Assembly (NCBI GenBank): GCA_008360975.2
Contig: CM039189.1
Location: 12,404,056-12,468,055, forward strand
Source: Lichenostomus cassidix
Lineage: Eukaryota; Chordata; Aves; Passeriformes; Meliphagidae
DNA length: 64,000 nt
Direction: 5' to 3'
In this document: piece by piece, positions 47,740 through 60,045 of the stretch
How positions within the stretch are numbered: the first letter of the stretch is position 1
How the letters are laid out: each line of letters starts with the position of its first letter
The notes under the pieces: generated by a model
What the model saw: the letters and a program-made list of their open reading frames with translations, nothing else
Databases searched by the model: none
What the model was told of the DNA's origin: nothing
Program-made: the position numbers and the translations under genes

Positions 47740-47785
47740 CTTTTTATTTATTCTTTTATTTATTCTTTTTATTCTTTTTTTTTAT
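47740..47785. repeat. TTTATTC/TTTTATTC tandem tract
   Basis: Several tandem copies of a 7-10 base TTTATTCTTT unit ending in a T run. Low complexity; it forms the phenylalanine-rich end of a short plus-strand frame. Confidence 0.8.
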
Positions 47786-48487
47786 TGCTGCAATGCAACT
47801 TGGACTAAAAATTGCATATTCTTGAGTGGGACGTTTAATATTTGAATTGGAAAAATAACACTGTTTTAGTTTTCCCCTTCCATCTTTGCTCTCCTTCGCC
47901 AAATATTTATTAAGAAATAAAAATGAAATTTTATGTTTTATTTCATTAGTTGCTATTTTAAAGATGGTTTTGTCACAGTTTTCTCTGGTTTGAGATTTTC
48001 ACAATAATATTCTTTTTCTCATTCTGTTTTTCACTGATGTATATAATTTCAAATTCTGTAATAATTTAAGAATATCTTGGGGATTGTCTTCTAATAGTAT
48101 AAATCAGGAGTAAATCAAGTGAAGTTAATTTAAAACAGATGCAATGGGCTTGAAAATCAAATCTTCTTGTCTACTGTATTATGTTTTAAACAAAGTTGTT
48201 GTTCTTGTTTTTAAGTACATGTGTTTATTTCATGTTTTCTCTGTGTTGATTAGATCTCTGTGGATGGCTAAGACAAGCCTGCTCACGTTAAATCAGGAGT
48301 GGTGCCTATGAGCTCAACTGATAGGAAGTGCTTTCCAGACTTGCTGAATGCTGCAAACCTTTTACCAACACATTGTTGTCTGCCACAGGACACAGAACAA
48401 ATATTAATTTATAATATCTAATTAATAAATTCAAATATTAAAATACCATAAACACTTAAGTTTATATGCTATTCTCTGGTTGGTTTG

Positions 48488-48550
48488 TTGTTTTCTTTTC
48501 TTCTTTTTTTTTCTTCTTTGATTGTTTGTTTGGGGGTTTTTTGGGGGGTG
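48488..48550. repeat. T-rich then G/T-rich low-complexity patch
   Basis: TTCTTTTCTTCTTTTTTTTT passes into GATTGTTTGTTTGGGGG, T6 and G6. Mixed T and G oligomers of this kind are common in songbird sequence. Confidence 0.65.
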
Positions 48551-51251
48551 ATGTTGTGCTGGAACACCACACCATTAATGTTTTGATGAGCTGTCCTGTA
48601 AGATACACTGCTTGCTCTTCAGAGATTGCTTTGGTCCTTAACGACCTTTGAACTTTTTTCTTCTTAAAGGCAGACTGGTGTGTACTGCTATAAATTACAG
48701 CTCTCATAAGCTGTGCTATTCATCTTTTTAAGAGAGGAATACTTGACACAGAGCTCAAACATACAAACCTTAAAAGGGCTGCAGTATTTGCATTATTTTC
48801 TTTCTTGCTGCTTAGTGGAGTAGGTGGGAGACTGACACAAGGAAGACAAGAAAGAGGTGGTCAGCTGCTTCGGACATGATTTCTCATTTTGAGAGTTCTC
48901 TGAACTTTGCCATTCACTCTTCCATGATATAAACAAACTTTTATTGTTCTTAAATACTTAGGTAGCTGTTAACAAAAATTAAATAAGTCATTGCTCAAAA
49001 AATGTCTGTAATGCTTCTAGCAAGGCTTTATCTTTATGACACTAACGATAATCCCTTGTGTAATTAACTGTGGAGTGGTTATGCATGCAGTATGCAGTCC
49101 ATGACAAGCCTCATAGAAAATACATCAGTATTAGCCACAGGTGAATTCATTTAGAAAGATTAATGACTGCACCTGAATTTTAATGTCTGAAAAGGGATGG
49201 AACACTGAATCCTTAATTAAAAAGTTGAATGACTGGTATGGTTTGTTTAACATCGCAAATTTCACCGGGAGATTTTTATATTCAAATGAAGTCTGCAAAG
49301 GAAAACTTTCGTTAGAAAGTGGTGAAGTAAGGGTGAAAAGCAAAAATGTTTTATGTGCTTTATGTAAATTGATACATGGATCAGTACCTTTGATATGGAT
49401 CAAATGAAGTATAATTATGGCTCCTCTCTGTTTACAGTGAATATGGGGCAAAGAATTCTTAAGAAATGCAAGGCACTGCTATACTCCTACTGATATAAAG
49501 TTAGATGAGAAGAGCAGTAAAATTGACGAGTGATCTTATTCTTTCCTTAATGAGATGGTTTCCTCTTCATTATTATTTTACAAAGTTTTTAATGAAGAGA
49601 AAGTAACCTTGAAAAACACTGTTACAATCCCATTCCCAGAAGATGCTTAACTCACCTTTCTCAAACTCAGCTTTCAATTACAAAGTTAGTTAAAAGTAAT
49701 TCAGAGACCCACCATTATCAATGAAAACAGTGCCTTTCAAAAATTTCATGCATTTTAATATTTAATAAAAAGAGAGGCTGGATTTTGAGAAGAATAAATA
49801 ATTAAAGTAGAATTCTCATACCTGTTCAGAAATGCTAACATAAGGGACATTTGAATGTACTGTTGCTATGCTGCCTAAAATACATCTTTAAAAACCCTCT
49901 GCTGACTGCTTTCAGTTAGTCTTAATCATGGGAAATGTATTCTAAAAACTGGAGCCCTGGTAGAGCTTATTTGAACAGCAAAATGGATCACTTTTCAAAA
50001 GCAAGACTGTGACGTTTATCTACTGACCTTAATAGACATTGAAGGTCAGTTGTTTTGCTGTCTTATTTCTAACAAATGACAGTCAGCCAAACTTTATTTT
50101 TAATGAGATCTCCTTCTCTACTGTAGTACCAGACTCCAGGAAAACAAGTTTCTAAGCAAAAACAAGAACACTGGTTCAATCAAAGATTGTCTTCCTAATA
50201 ACCTAATTATATTTCCCATTGCTCACTTTTTATCCTCTCGGAAAAGGAACACAGCCTGAAAACTTTCAAATGAGAGAGAGAAGAAAAAAAAGGGAAATCA
50301 AAAATCAAGGAAATAGTCCCAGTGATTTATCCTGGGAAGTGTCTGTAACTACTGCTCAGAGCTGTAGTGAAGCAGATTTTGATGCTAAAGCTGCAGCATG
50401 GTACCTGCTGTACTGCTTTTGCTGCCAAGGCTTTATTCCTGACTACTTTCCAAGGAAGCATATTTTTAATAAAATGTCATTAAAAAAAAAAGTACCTTCT
50501 TGTAAAGCTTGAAGGAAAGGAGGAAGCATTTGAAAAGCTGCAGAGAGGGTGTGTGCACTTGTGTTCCTGTATGTGTTTCAACACTTCCAGTTACTCATGT
50601 AAACTACCTGCAGTATTTCCCCAAAAACAGAAAACTAGAACATTATACTTATACACATATCACATATGTCTGTGGGGTTTTTCTTCATGTATATAAAATG
50701 GTTTCGTTTTCAGGTACATCAGTTGTTTGAATGGTCAGATGGAGAGGAATACCTATAATAAGCTATTACTAATATCTCTAGTTTAGTGCTCAGCTTGTTT
50801 ATTTCCCCAGATTTCCACAGTCTGTACTGCAGAACAATCACTGGCATATGAAATGTAAATATTTTTGATATTCAAAGTTTAATTTCCTGGAATTAATTCT
50901 GATGTCAGGGATAAAAATGAAGCTGGAAAACATGTTGAAACTTCAAGAATTCCTTGTCTTGATGAACTTGATTAATGCAACTCAGCAAAAATCAACTGCA
51001 GGATACAACTTTCAGTGAGCTAAAGTTATGATTTTGTTAATACCAGCTAAAATCAGTTGCAAAAGGTGTTTTTAGATGTTAGCAAGCAAATGCTAACTGA
51101 CAGAAGCAGGTTAAGTCCTTGGCTATCCAAATTATTTTCCACAAAATATCAGCTGATTTGGGCAAACTGCAAAAGCATAGCAATCGCATTGAGCTCAGAT
51201 ATGTATCCAAATATTTCAATCAACTGTTTTTGGAGCATGACCCAAAATAAA

Positions 51252-51296
51252 TAGAATTCCTTCTGTTGATTTCAGTGGAAGCTGGACCATTATAGC
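51252..51296. repeat. Possible ancient palindromic amniote repeat fragment
   Basis: TTCTGTTGATTTCAGTGGAA followed by GCTGGACCAT resembles CCCATTGACTTCAGTGGGAG-CTGGA, a core shared by many old reptile and bird repeats. Only the core and one side are seen. Confidence 0.3.
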
Positions 51297-53979
51297 CTAG
51301 ATAAACAGAGATACCTGGTTCAGAAAGTGTTGTTAAATTTAAGTTCTTTATTTTTAGCTTTTCAATTTTAAGAAGGGTGGTTGTTGTAAGAGATGGGACT
51401 AGAATAAGAGCTTGTCTCTTGATATGAATTGTAGACCACATACTTTCTTCAAATTCCCTGGGCAGTAAATGGCTTTGAAGAAAAAATTTACACTAGGCAA
51501 GAAAATAAGCAAGATGAGAATTGAAATGATACTAAAAGAATGGAATGTGAAAACAGAAAGTAACAATTTCAAAGTTGTTCAATTTTGCCTTGAATAAGCA
51601 TTTTTATATTTCTGATTTTATTTAGACAATTTATTTTCATTACTTTCGTGGGGAATCCATATGCTCAGGAGAAAACAAGCTCTTGGTAAACATTTGCTGT
51701 ACACACTGTCCCACGTGGTAGTTAAGGACTACACACACAGACACGGTCCTAAGGACACAGGGACACACATTTATACACATCCCCCCTCTTAAAATCAAAT
51801 ATCTCTGCACCCTAGGGCTCTGACTTCCTGAAAGAAGTGAGGGGTAAATGTCTTCCTTCACTCTTTGAAAATTCTACAGAAATAGCTCAGAAATTTCCTA
51901 CAAGTCTCAAAGGTTTATAATGTCCAGAAGGTCACCATCCTGTCCACTCAACAAAGGCAAAGGTAAATGTAATCTCCATCCCAGAAAGCATATGGAAAAG
52001 CTCCCTAGTTTTTATGGCAGACTTTCCTATTGAACTATAGCAGTGTTCTGGGTCTGCTGCAAAATGTTGTTTCTTCTGTGAAAGTTACCCCTTATAGGAA
52101 TAATCTTTCCTAAATCACCCTTTTAACTCAGCCCACCATATTTTTAGAGCAGAAAGGCTTTTAATTTAGTATTTGGTTTAATAGCTGGACAATTTCAGAT
52201 TGCCACAGATCACTTTGTCCAGTAAAATAGTTTTATGTGTGGGTGCTGCATAAATATAACTGAGGTGGTCCTTTGAGAGTAAAAGACAATTTTATGCAGC
52301 TTCTATCAAATCTAGGAATTTGAAAAGTCTTGGACAGTCAGTGTCCTTAACAGGGGAGTGGATAACCTCCTCAGGATGGACTGCAAGTCCTGAGGCACTC
52401 TGTAAATCCCCACATCTGCTGCCATCTGGGCCAGTTTGTCCATAACCCAGACATGAAATGTATTGGTGGATCAATCTGAACCTCTTTCTTTGCTGAAAGA
52501 TGAAAAACAATGGTTTTTTTTTTGCCATAACAGAGCTCAGTAGCATGTTTTGGCATTATCAGTGCGATGCAAACTGGTTTTAACACAGTTTAGACTCACA
52601 GCTGTGGTATCTAAGGGGTGTATCTGCAGCAGTCCTGTTTCCTGAGGTAATCACTCGAACAATATATAACCTCAGAGAGAGAAGTCCCAGCTAAAAGCTA
52701 TTTGAAAACAATGTAGCCCACAGGGCACCCCGAGATAAGCTGATTCCCCTTTCATTACTTCTTAACCATCCATTAAAAGCTAAGCACTCTATTCTGCCCC
52801 TGCTGCACACCCCGAGGATCCTGGGGTTTGTGTGAAGTGAATGAAAGGCACTACCCCAATCTGTCATTCAAACTACAATTACACATCCATCTTTAAGAAC
52901 CCAGGGCAGAAAGAAAATATAAAATAGAGGGAAACAAGAGCTTGCAACGGAAGGTAGGAAACAAAGAACACATGGCCCATATAGGCGTTTTACGTGTGTT
53001 TTCATTTCTAAAATGTTTTGTAGGCTTGGAAAAAAATTGGGTGCATAGGTTAAAGCAGTCCCTAGGCAACTTTAACTTGCACAACCAGCATTTACTGAGC
53101 TGATCACCATCCGTTATCACTGACCTTGGCAATACTACAAGAATCCTATATTCACATGGATAAACTCCTCTCCGCAACTTCACCAACTTATTAGGGATAA
53201 ACAGGCTTTGCTTCAGCATCTGGCATGTGTGATTCATATCTGTCTATTTTCCATTCAGCCTCCTCTTTCCACCTCTCTTTGGACAGTGATTGCTTCTCCT
53301 CCATTTCTCCTGCTGTGTGCTATGTAAGTAAGTTTTCAAGAGATCAGTTTATTCAACAGAGAAAGCTGACAGTGAATAATATCCAAAAGAATGCAAGCTT
53401 ATGTTACCCCAATTAGTCATGAAGAAGGATGTGGAAAAATAAGAAATGCAAGGGACCTAACTAGGACTGGAAAAAAAATTCTTTTCATTGGGCTAAATTG
53501 TACAGAAGCTACTGTTACCCATTTTATATTATTCTTTACTTGAAAATTGTTGGAGGAAAAAAAACTGAGTCACTGATACCAAAGTGCTTTTTAAGCACCT
53601 TGTTACATTTATATTTTAGTTCAGAACCTAAAGTCAAATGTGGATTTCGTTATTTTTGTGAAAAAGTGTGAAAAAAGCCTTTGTGTGTGTATATAAATAA
53701 TATAAGCTGATTAATACTCAGGATAAATAGCTGTGACTAGCACACTGACATTATATTAAAACCATCTCAGTATCATTCTTGGGCCAGACTGTACACTTGA
53801 TATCAGAGAAGCTCATGGCTAGGTATTACTGAAAAATAAATTATACCTATAAATGGTGAGATTGAAGTAAGCATTTCCACAATGAAAATACAATTCTTCA
53901 ACGATAAGTTACTCTTTCAGGTCGTATACTTGAGAAGTGTTTAGGTTTTTCTTTTTTTAAGAGCTGTTTCAGATTTAAT

Positions 53980-54004
53980 ATTTCTTCTATAATTTCTTCT
54001 ATAA
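53980..54004. repeat. Tandem duplication of 12 bp
   Basis: ATTTCTTCTATA occurs twice in direct tandem. Confidence 0.85.
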
Positions 54005-54727
54005 TAGAATGTCTGTGGCAAAGCCAAGAAGAGCACTTACTGCTAAACCATTCCTCACATAGTTTCACTGTCTATTCTGTACCTTTTGTGTACCAGTAAA
54101 ATTAATTGTCATTTTAGTAGGAATTGTGTACTGCAGACAATAAAGAGCAACATTAGAGCATAAAAAAGTAAAACATTATGTAAGTATTCATTATACCTGT
54201 GTATGTCCTGATTTCAAACATTGCAATAATTTCTTAACCAAGGCAGGCTGCTGTACAGTCATATATTTTATGTGCCCAGCAAAGCTGGAGGTTTACAGTT
54301 TTCACATTTAGCATTAATACTTGGGGATTATGCAGTCGAGGAGTTGGATGAACTAACAACAATGCTTTTGTTTATATGGTGTTAAGGTGAAATAGTCCAG
54401 TGACAACTGTATTATTTCATGCCTTTTCAGCTGTCCACACTTGTGCAGTAAGCTCAGTGTCCTGTCAGGTTTCATCATGTATCCTCTTTATTATCACATT
54501 GTGTGAGCCTGTATAGATATAAAATAGAACAACTTTTATTTTCTTTTTTTTTTAATTTGAATTCCTCTTCACAGCAAAGATGCCACGGTTACCATGTCAA
54601 TCAGGCATGGGTAATCAAGTCCATAATAAGGGATCTCAGGTATGTTTGGTATTTGGCTGGAAGATTAAAGCTTCAAAAGTTAGTGCCACTAGAACCATGG
54701 AGGAAAACAGCTGCAATATGGAACGTG

Positions 54728-54761
54728 GTAATTTTTTATTTTTTTTTTTTTTACTTTTTTT
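54728..54761. repeat. Poly-T tract
   Basis: A T tract with single A and AC interruptions (GGTAATTTTTTA, T13, ACT7). No element body seen. Confidence 0.8.
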
Positions 54762-54939
54762 AAGGCCCAAGAGGAATGCATAAGGCAATGTTGGTTACTT
54801 TAAAAATGTTTGTAGATTTGATTGTCTCTCATGTACACACATTTCCATTATCCTTCAGAAAATTCCCTTTGAAAACATGATAGCAAGAGTCTGGTGCTGT
54901 TGATCAGGACTATCTGAGCACACCACCAGGTTTCCTGTT

Positions 54940-55320
54940 TGTACACTGTGTTTGTCACTGCGAAGTGGGACCCATTCTGTTTGCAATCTTCATCGTCTAC
55001 ATTTTCTTTGAAAAGCAGTTAGCAGCTCAGCGCAATCCCGGAGCTTGGCTTGTGTTTGTTTTCATCAGAATGCAATAATCCATTCTCATAGGATGGCTGT
55101 GTGAGCCACAAAAGTGTAAATGCCATTCTTGCCTACGCTCTCAGTGCAGGTGCTGAACCAGCTCTTTCTCCTTTGAAAGACCCATGAATCTGCTAGCTGT
55201 CAGCAATCTGAGACTTAGATGCTAACTTTTCCTTGTGTTGCAGTGCATTGATCTCTTTTATCCTAATTTCTGTTTGTTTGTTGTTCGGTTCACTATCTCT
55301 GAGTAAGCTAATCTGTTTAG
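54940..55320. promoter_or_regulatory. Candidate conserved non-coding element (unproven)
   Basis: Unique, compositionally balanced sequence with scattered CpG (GCGCAATCCCGGAGC at about 55031-55045, CCTACGCTC, TTGTTCGG) between AT-rich flanks. No open frame or repeat explains it. It could be an enhancer or a non-coding exon. Confidence 0.25.
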
Positions 55321-55324
55321 ACTG

Positions 55325-58265
55325 TTATGTATACACATGGCTCTGGTTTAGGCTTGTGTTTGCTTTAGGGTGGTAGAAGTACACGAATGCTCGAGGTGTC
55401 TGTTACATGGGGCAGCCTCTCTGTTATGCACACACCCCAGGGATACTGGAAACCCTTGGTAATTGCAGGTTCACTATTTGGGTTTTTCTTTCCCTTGATA
55501 TCCAGGTTTGGGAAAGTAGTATTAAAAAAATTTTTTTAAAAAAAGATAAAATATAGTAACATGGACATCATAGTCAGTTGGATTTCTCTTTGTAGGATAC
55601 CAGGAGGCCCCAAATCATCCCCTGTCTCTCCTTGTGTGTCACTACATTGCTCCTAAAGCTCCACAATGAGCATTTTGATCCTTTGCCATCTGTGGCTCTA
55701 CTCATTATTCCAGAGGTACAAAATAGAAACAAAGAACAGAGAACAAGTAATAAACAGAATAGAGTGAATCCCTCAAACCAATATGGAAAAAAATTGCTAA
55801 TAATTGCTAGTAAATTGATGGTAATTGCTAAAACTCATAGCAATTTGTTTGCTTTGCATAAACAAATTACTAAAATATGTTGCTGTGACTTACAGGTCCC
55901 CATTTTATCTCACCCACTACATGGTTAGTGCTCCACACTTTAAAACACTGTTTATACACAATTCTGTAACAACCCCAGTGTACGACAAACTCACATTAGC
56001 ATCTCTGACTTAGTGTCTGGAGCATTCACACTCACAGAAGGTCTGTCTGGAAGGCCCCTAAGATCAGTGAGAATTTTCCCATTGCTTTCAACATGCTTAC
56101 TGTGAATCCCAAAGTGAAAAGTAGCTTGCAGGGAGCTGGATACTGAGCAGGCTGGTGCACACAAGTAGGAAGTGCCAGACTGCAAATTTCTGGGGAATGT
56201 TTTTGCTTGTGAGCCAGACTGATGGGTTTGGTGTGAAACTTCTGCCTTTGGTTTCCTTAGCAGCCTCTCATGCAGTTGGAGCTCCCCAGCCTGACCTGCA
56301 CTCTAGCGCTTCAGCTGCCACAATATCGCCTCACCCCACATGGGCGAATGCTAAATTTAAAAAACAACCCTAATGGTTCTTTCATGCACTTCACTAAGCA
56401 ATTTTTCTTTTAAATGTGTAACATATGCTATGTCTATGTATTTCCTTCTCCTTCACTGCCCTCTCTCTCCTCTCCATTCCCTAAGACAAGGGAATTTTTA
56501 ACAATTTTTCCTCTGCTGTGCATGGGAACACCATTCAAACTTGTGCTGTGTCAGTCAAAGCTCATCACTCTGCAGTCAGACATATCAGCTTAATCCTGCT
56601 ACAAAGTTCTGATTTTTTTTAAATCTGAGAACTGAGTTTGTCAGCCAACAAACAGCATCAAATTCCTTGCTCTTCATGTTGAATGATGAAATGTCTGTAC
56701 TTTATTTCTTTTTCTGGCTTCTAATTTCCCAGCAGTTCATATGCTCCTGTGATGGGAACTTCAAAAACTTTCATTAATTATTAGTAGCCCTGGTCAGAGA
56801 AATTTAGCTGGAATCATATTCCCCTGGAACATTCAGGTCTGTTAGCACAGTACAAGGTCAATTCTAATTTTGTCAAAATTGACTTTACAAAAAAGGCTGG
56901 AATACATTTCTGCCAATGTTACAGCACTCAAATGTTAACAGTTTGTATTTCAAACTTTTTAATGTTTGTGGTTATAAATGTATGATTTCCATGATAAGTT
57001 ATGATAATATTTATTATAATAAATCTAAAAAATAAAAGTAACTCTTACCAGTAAGTTAATTTCAGAACACTAAGATTTAATTTCTTGTCTCTTTCTAGAT
57101 TGAAAATATTTTTATAAGTTGAAAAGTTCCCATGTGATCCAGGAAACTCCAATAAAACACTAAGCAGAGAGGACTCTAATGCACAGATCAGTGAAATGTC
57201 TTCTTGTACAGGCTGCCATAGATGTTTATCATTTCTCTGATATTTCCCATTTGACTGAATATAAAGGTAGAAATATTCTGGAAATAATGAACTTATAGAA
57301 TGCATTTGCAGTTAAGATTTTTTAAATGTGTGCTATACAGTATATTGAGGATCTTAAAATGAATGCAAATCAAACTAATCAGTTTGGTCTAAATGCAGAA
57401 AAAAGTCAAATGTTTTTTGCTACAAAACCCAGGTAGCCACTAAATGTAGTTAAAGATCCTAAAACATCCCAAAGCTCTCAGCATTTCTCATCCTTACCTG
57501 TTTTACAGTCTGACTTTTTAAATGAAATATTCCAGTACAAAAATCTAAATATACACACAAGCACGCATTCCCATGCTACAAACACTGAATCTTACATGCA
57601 GTGAAGGTTAAATGATATCTATCTCTAAAAATATTGTGATAAAATATTTCATATTTATTATTAAAAATATATAAGAAAAAAATACAGGAGAAATATACAA
57701 CTCAAAAACATGTAGTGGAAGTTTCAGGAAATTAGTTTATTTCTTTGGAATGCATAAGTAACTTCTCCTATGTCTTCTCAGCTTGCTTTTTAGTATCCTG
57801 TGTGCTGTACTCTGTATCTAACTTGATGCAAATTGCTTTTAAACACAGGCTTCTAATAATGACAGGGTTTCCACATCCCTATACTGAAAATTCATGCAAA
57901 CATTAGCTATTAATTCAATAAATGTGGGGCCTGCAAAACAGCACAAGCCTCAGCTCTTCTTTCCTGCACATTGACCCTTCTCAGAACCAACTGTAATAAA
58001 TTCCACCACACCAGATTAAAATTTCAAAATTAAACTCTTGAAAATAACAGCCCTTTATGCAGTTTTAGTGGGGGCTCAATTCAAAATTCAGGTTCTGTTT
58101 AATGGCTAACATCACTGGCTTGAGTGAGCCTCCCTGAAAAGCCTTGTTCTGTCCTCTGCTAAGTGTTCTTTGGCACATAAAAAGCAAATGGTGAGAAACT
58201 AAGGTAAAATCTGTTTGCACTTTTTTTTTTTTAATGGAGGTAATTATAGCTGTTTGCTAATTCCA
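55325..58265. other. Non-coding AT-rich DNA, no gene recognised
   Basis: Short frames only, up to 98 codons at 55632-55928, none recognisable. A cluster of AATTGCTA motifs lies near 55.8 kb, and a strongly AT-rich stretch at 56.9-57.7 kb. A T run lies at 58.22 kb. Confidence 0.7.
55792..55845. repeat. Cluster of AATTGCTA motifs
   Basis: AATTGCTA occurs at 55792, 55802 and 55823, with its reverse complement TAGCAATT at 55838, so four copies fall within 54 bases. This may be degenerate tandem duplication or clustered binding sites. Confidence 0.55.
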
Positions 58266-58269
58266 CTGA

Positions 58270-58372
58270 GAGGATCAAATTCTGCTCTCTAAAGGCAGTG
58301 TAAGTCCACTGAAACCATCTGAATTACTCCAAATTCATTCCAGGTAAGTGCCAGAGGAATTTGTCCCCTTGG
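58270..58372. repeat. Ancient palindromic amniote interspersed repeat
   Basis: GAGGATCAAATTCTGCTCTC, GGCAGTGTAAGTCCACTGAA, CTGAATTACTCCAAATTCAT, CAGGTAAGTGCCAGAGGAAT, TTGTCCCC occur in order. They fit the symmetrical amniote repeat that reads roughly GATCAAATTCTGCTCTCAG, GTGTAAATCC, TCCATTGAAGTCAATGGAGT, TACTCCAGATTTACACC and GAGCAGAATTTGGCCC. The copy is old and mutated. The family name is not assigned. Confidence 0.5.
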
Positions 58373-58559
58373 ACTACAAAGACACAATGTTAAATGTACT
58401 AAACAGAAAATCAGAACTCCAAAAGACAAAGAGTTAATTAGTACACAGCTGAATATATAAACCAAATAAATTATCCAGGACATATTGTGCCCAAAGAAGT
58501 GGTGCCAAGCGTAGCTATTTTGAAAAGCTGTCAGATGGAGGCCTTTGGTGGTTTGCATA

Positions 58560-59160
58560 GCAGACAGAGACTGCTGAATGCCTCCCTCGAGCCTGACACC
58601 ATTGATGCTGTATAACCTTAATTGCCATCTGATTCCAAACCCTTCTCTCTCTTCTGCTGTTGGCAGTCACGTCCACCTGAGAGTGGACAAAACTCCAGAT
58701 GTAGTAACTTAAAGCTGTAACCTCCCTCCCTGAACTGATACGTGACAGGAATGCCTAATATTGAAATTGCTCGGAAAGATTAAAATAGCACTTGTCATCT
58801 CTCTTCAGAAAAAGAAAATAAACCTGATTTTCCAAGCCGAACAAGATCGAGTGTAATTATGTGACAAAGCGAATACCAGACACACAGCACCAAAGCAAAA
58901 CGTCTAAAACATAAAGCCAAACAAAACATCCAAGGCTGTCTACTTTTCCCCTCGTTTCTGTTGAAACAGTTGACACGTATGCATAACCACCCATACTTGG
59001 CACATCTGCATTCAGAGGCCAATTGTCTCTCTCAAAATAATCCTGATACTAATTGCGAGAATGATCAAGTCAGCTAAGACATACATACCAATGACGTGAG
59101 TCAGCAGAAAATACATCCAGCTGTTCTGCCCTTGACAGAGTCCAGGGGCTTACACAATGC
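58560..59160. promoter_or_regulatory. Candidate conserved regulatory block with CpG retention
   Basis: A unique 600-base block with more CpG than its surroundings (AGCCGAACAAGATCGAG, AAAGCGAAT, AAACGTC, CTCGTTTC, ACACGTATG, TTGCGAG, TGACGTGAG). It is free of simple repeats. A composite bZIP-like site, TGACGTGAGTCAGCA (59092-59106), sits near its 3' end and combines a CRE-like TGACGT with an AP-1/MARE-like TGAGTCAGCA. The minus frame at 58795-59022 has no recognisable content. The call as an enhancer or promoter-like element is an inference from composition. Confidence 0.33.
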
Positions 59161-59952
59161 AAAGCTCCATCTTCTTTTTTCTTTTTTTTTTTTAATTTTC
59201 CTCAAAAACCATGGGTCACAGTTTCATTTTTGTCCTTCTGATCATTAACTTCAAGGATAAGAAGAATGATTTCACCAGAACATCTCAAAAGATTTACAGC
59301 CCTTAGTTAAGTTCAGTGACTTCTAGTCTTTGTACCTCTCTCAGTTGTGAAACTGATCCTTTTCTGCTCACCTCTGTGCTGCCAGTGTCTCCCTGCTCTA
59401 CTTCTCCCAACTTCTGCCCTTTTACCAATGCTTTCACATTATGTTGCCTAAAATCTTGAGACTTTCTTGTGCTTCCTTAGGGCCGTAACACTTAGGGTGT
59501 ATTCAGCATTTTGCTCTGCTTTGAAGAAAACGCAACAGAAGGAGGAAGAAGACAGGGTATGGTCAGGAAACTTAGATATTCAAAAGGTGCTTTTAAAAAA
59601 TTTCTTTTTCAGGGTTCATTTATTCTATGGTGTATTCTGAATTATATTAATAAAAAAAGAGAAAATTGATAAGTAGCTATTACTCCCTGTAAGCACTACA
59701 AACACAGATCTGGAAGTACCTTTTTACCTTTAATCCTTTTTTTTTCATAAAATAAATTAATTATTATCATGTTTTGTATTGCCTTTAAATGTTAATGTAA
59801 TTCATTGTCAATAGTCTTTCATTAGCTGTAAACCAGTTTATGGTGCAGTATTTCTTGTGTAAATTGCTGTTTTCACTATACTATTATCCCTAGTTCTGGC
59901 AATCACTGAAAGGAAACTACATCTGCAGATGTCTTATTTACATCTGATGACT

Positions 59953-59969
59953 ATACATATATATATATA
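59953..59969. repeat. TA dinucleotide microsatellite
   Basis: TACATATATATATATAC forms a short alternating AT tract. Confidence 0.8.
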
Positions 59970-59984
59970 CCACTACTAACATAT

Positions 59985-60045
59985 AGGCTGGATTCTTAGG
60001 TGCTGTAAATTGAATTAACTCTCTTGAAGCATCAGAGCATTAGAA
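59985..60045. repeat. Possible ancient palindromic amniote repeat fragment
   Basis: CTGGATTCTTAGGTGCTGTA, AATTGAATTAACTCTCTTGA, AGCATCAGAGC loosely follow the amniote repeat pattern GGATCCTCAGCTGGTGTAAAT, a CAGTGTAGCTCCATTGA segment and AGTCAGTGGAGC. The match is weak. Confidence 0.25.

Larger units (their letters stand above)
46115..54935. other. Non-coding AT-rich DNA, no gene recognised
   Basis: All open frames are under about 115 codons and none is recognisable. Contents include a GT microsatellite and a TTTATTC tract near 47.45 and 47.74 kb, a T/G-rich patch at 48.49 kb, a possible old repeat at 51.25 kb, a 12-bp tandem duplication at 53.98 kb and a T tract at 54.73 kb. Confidence 0.7.
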
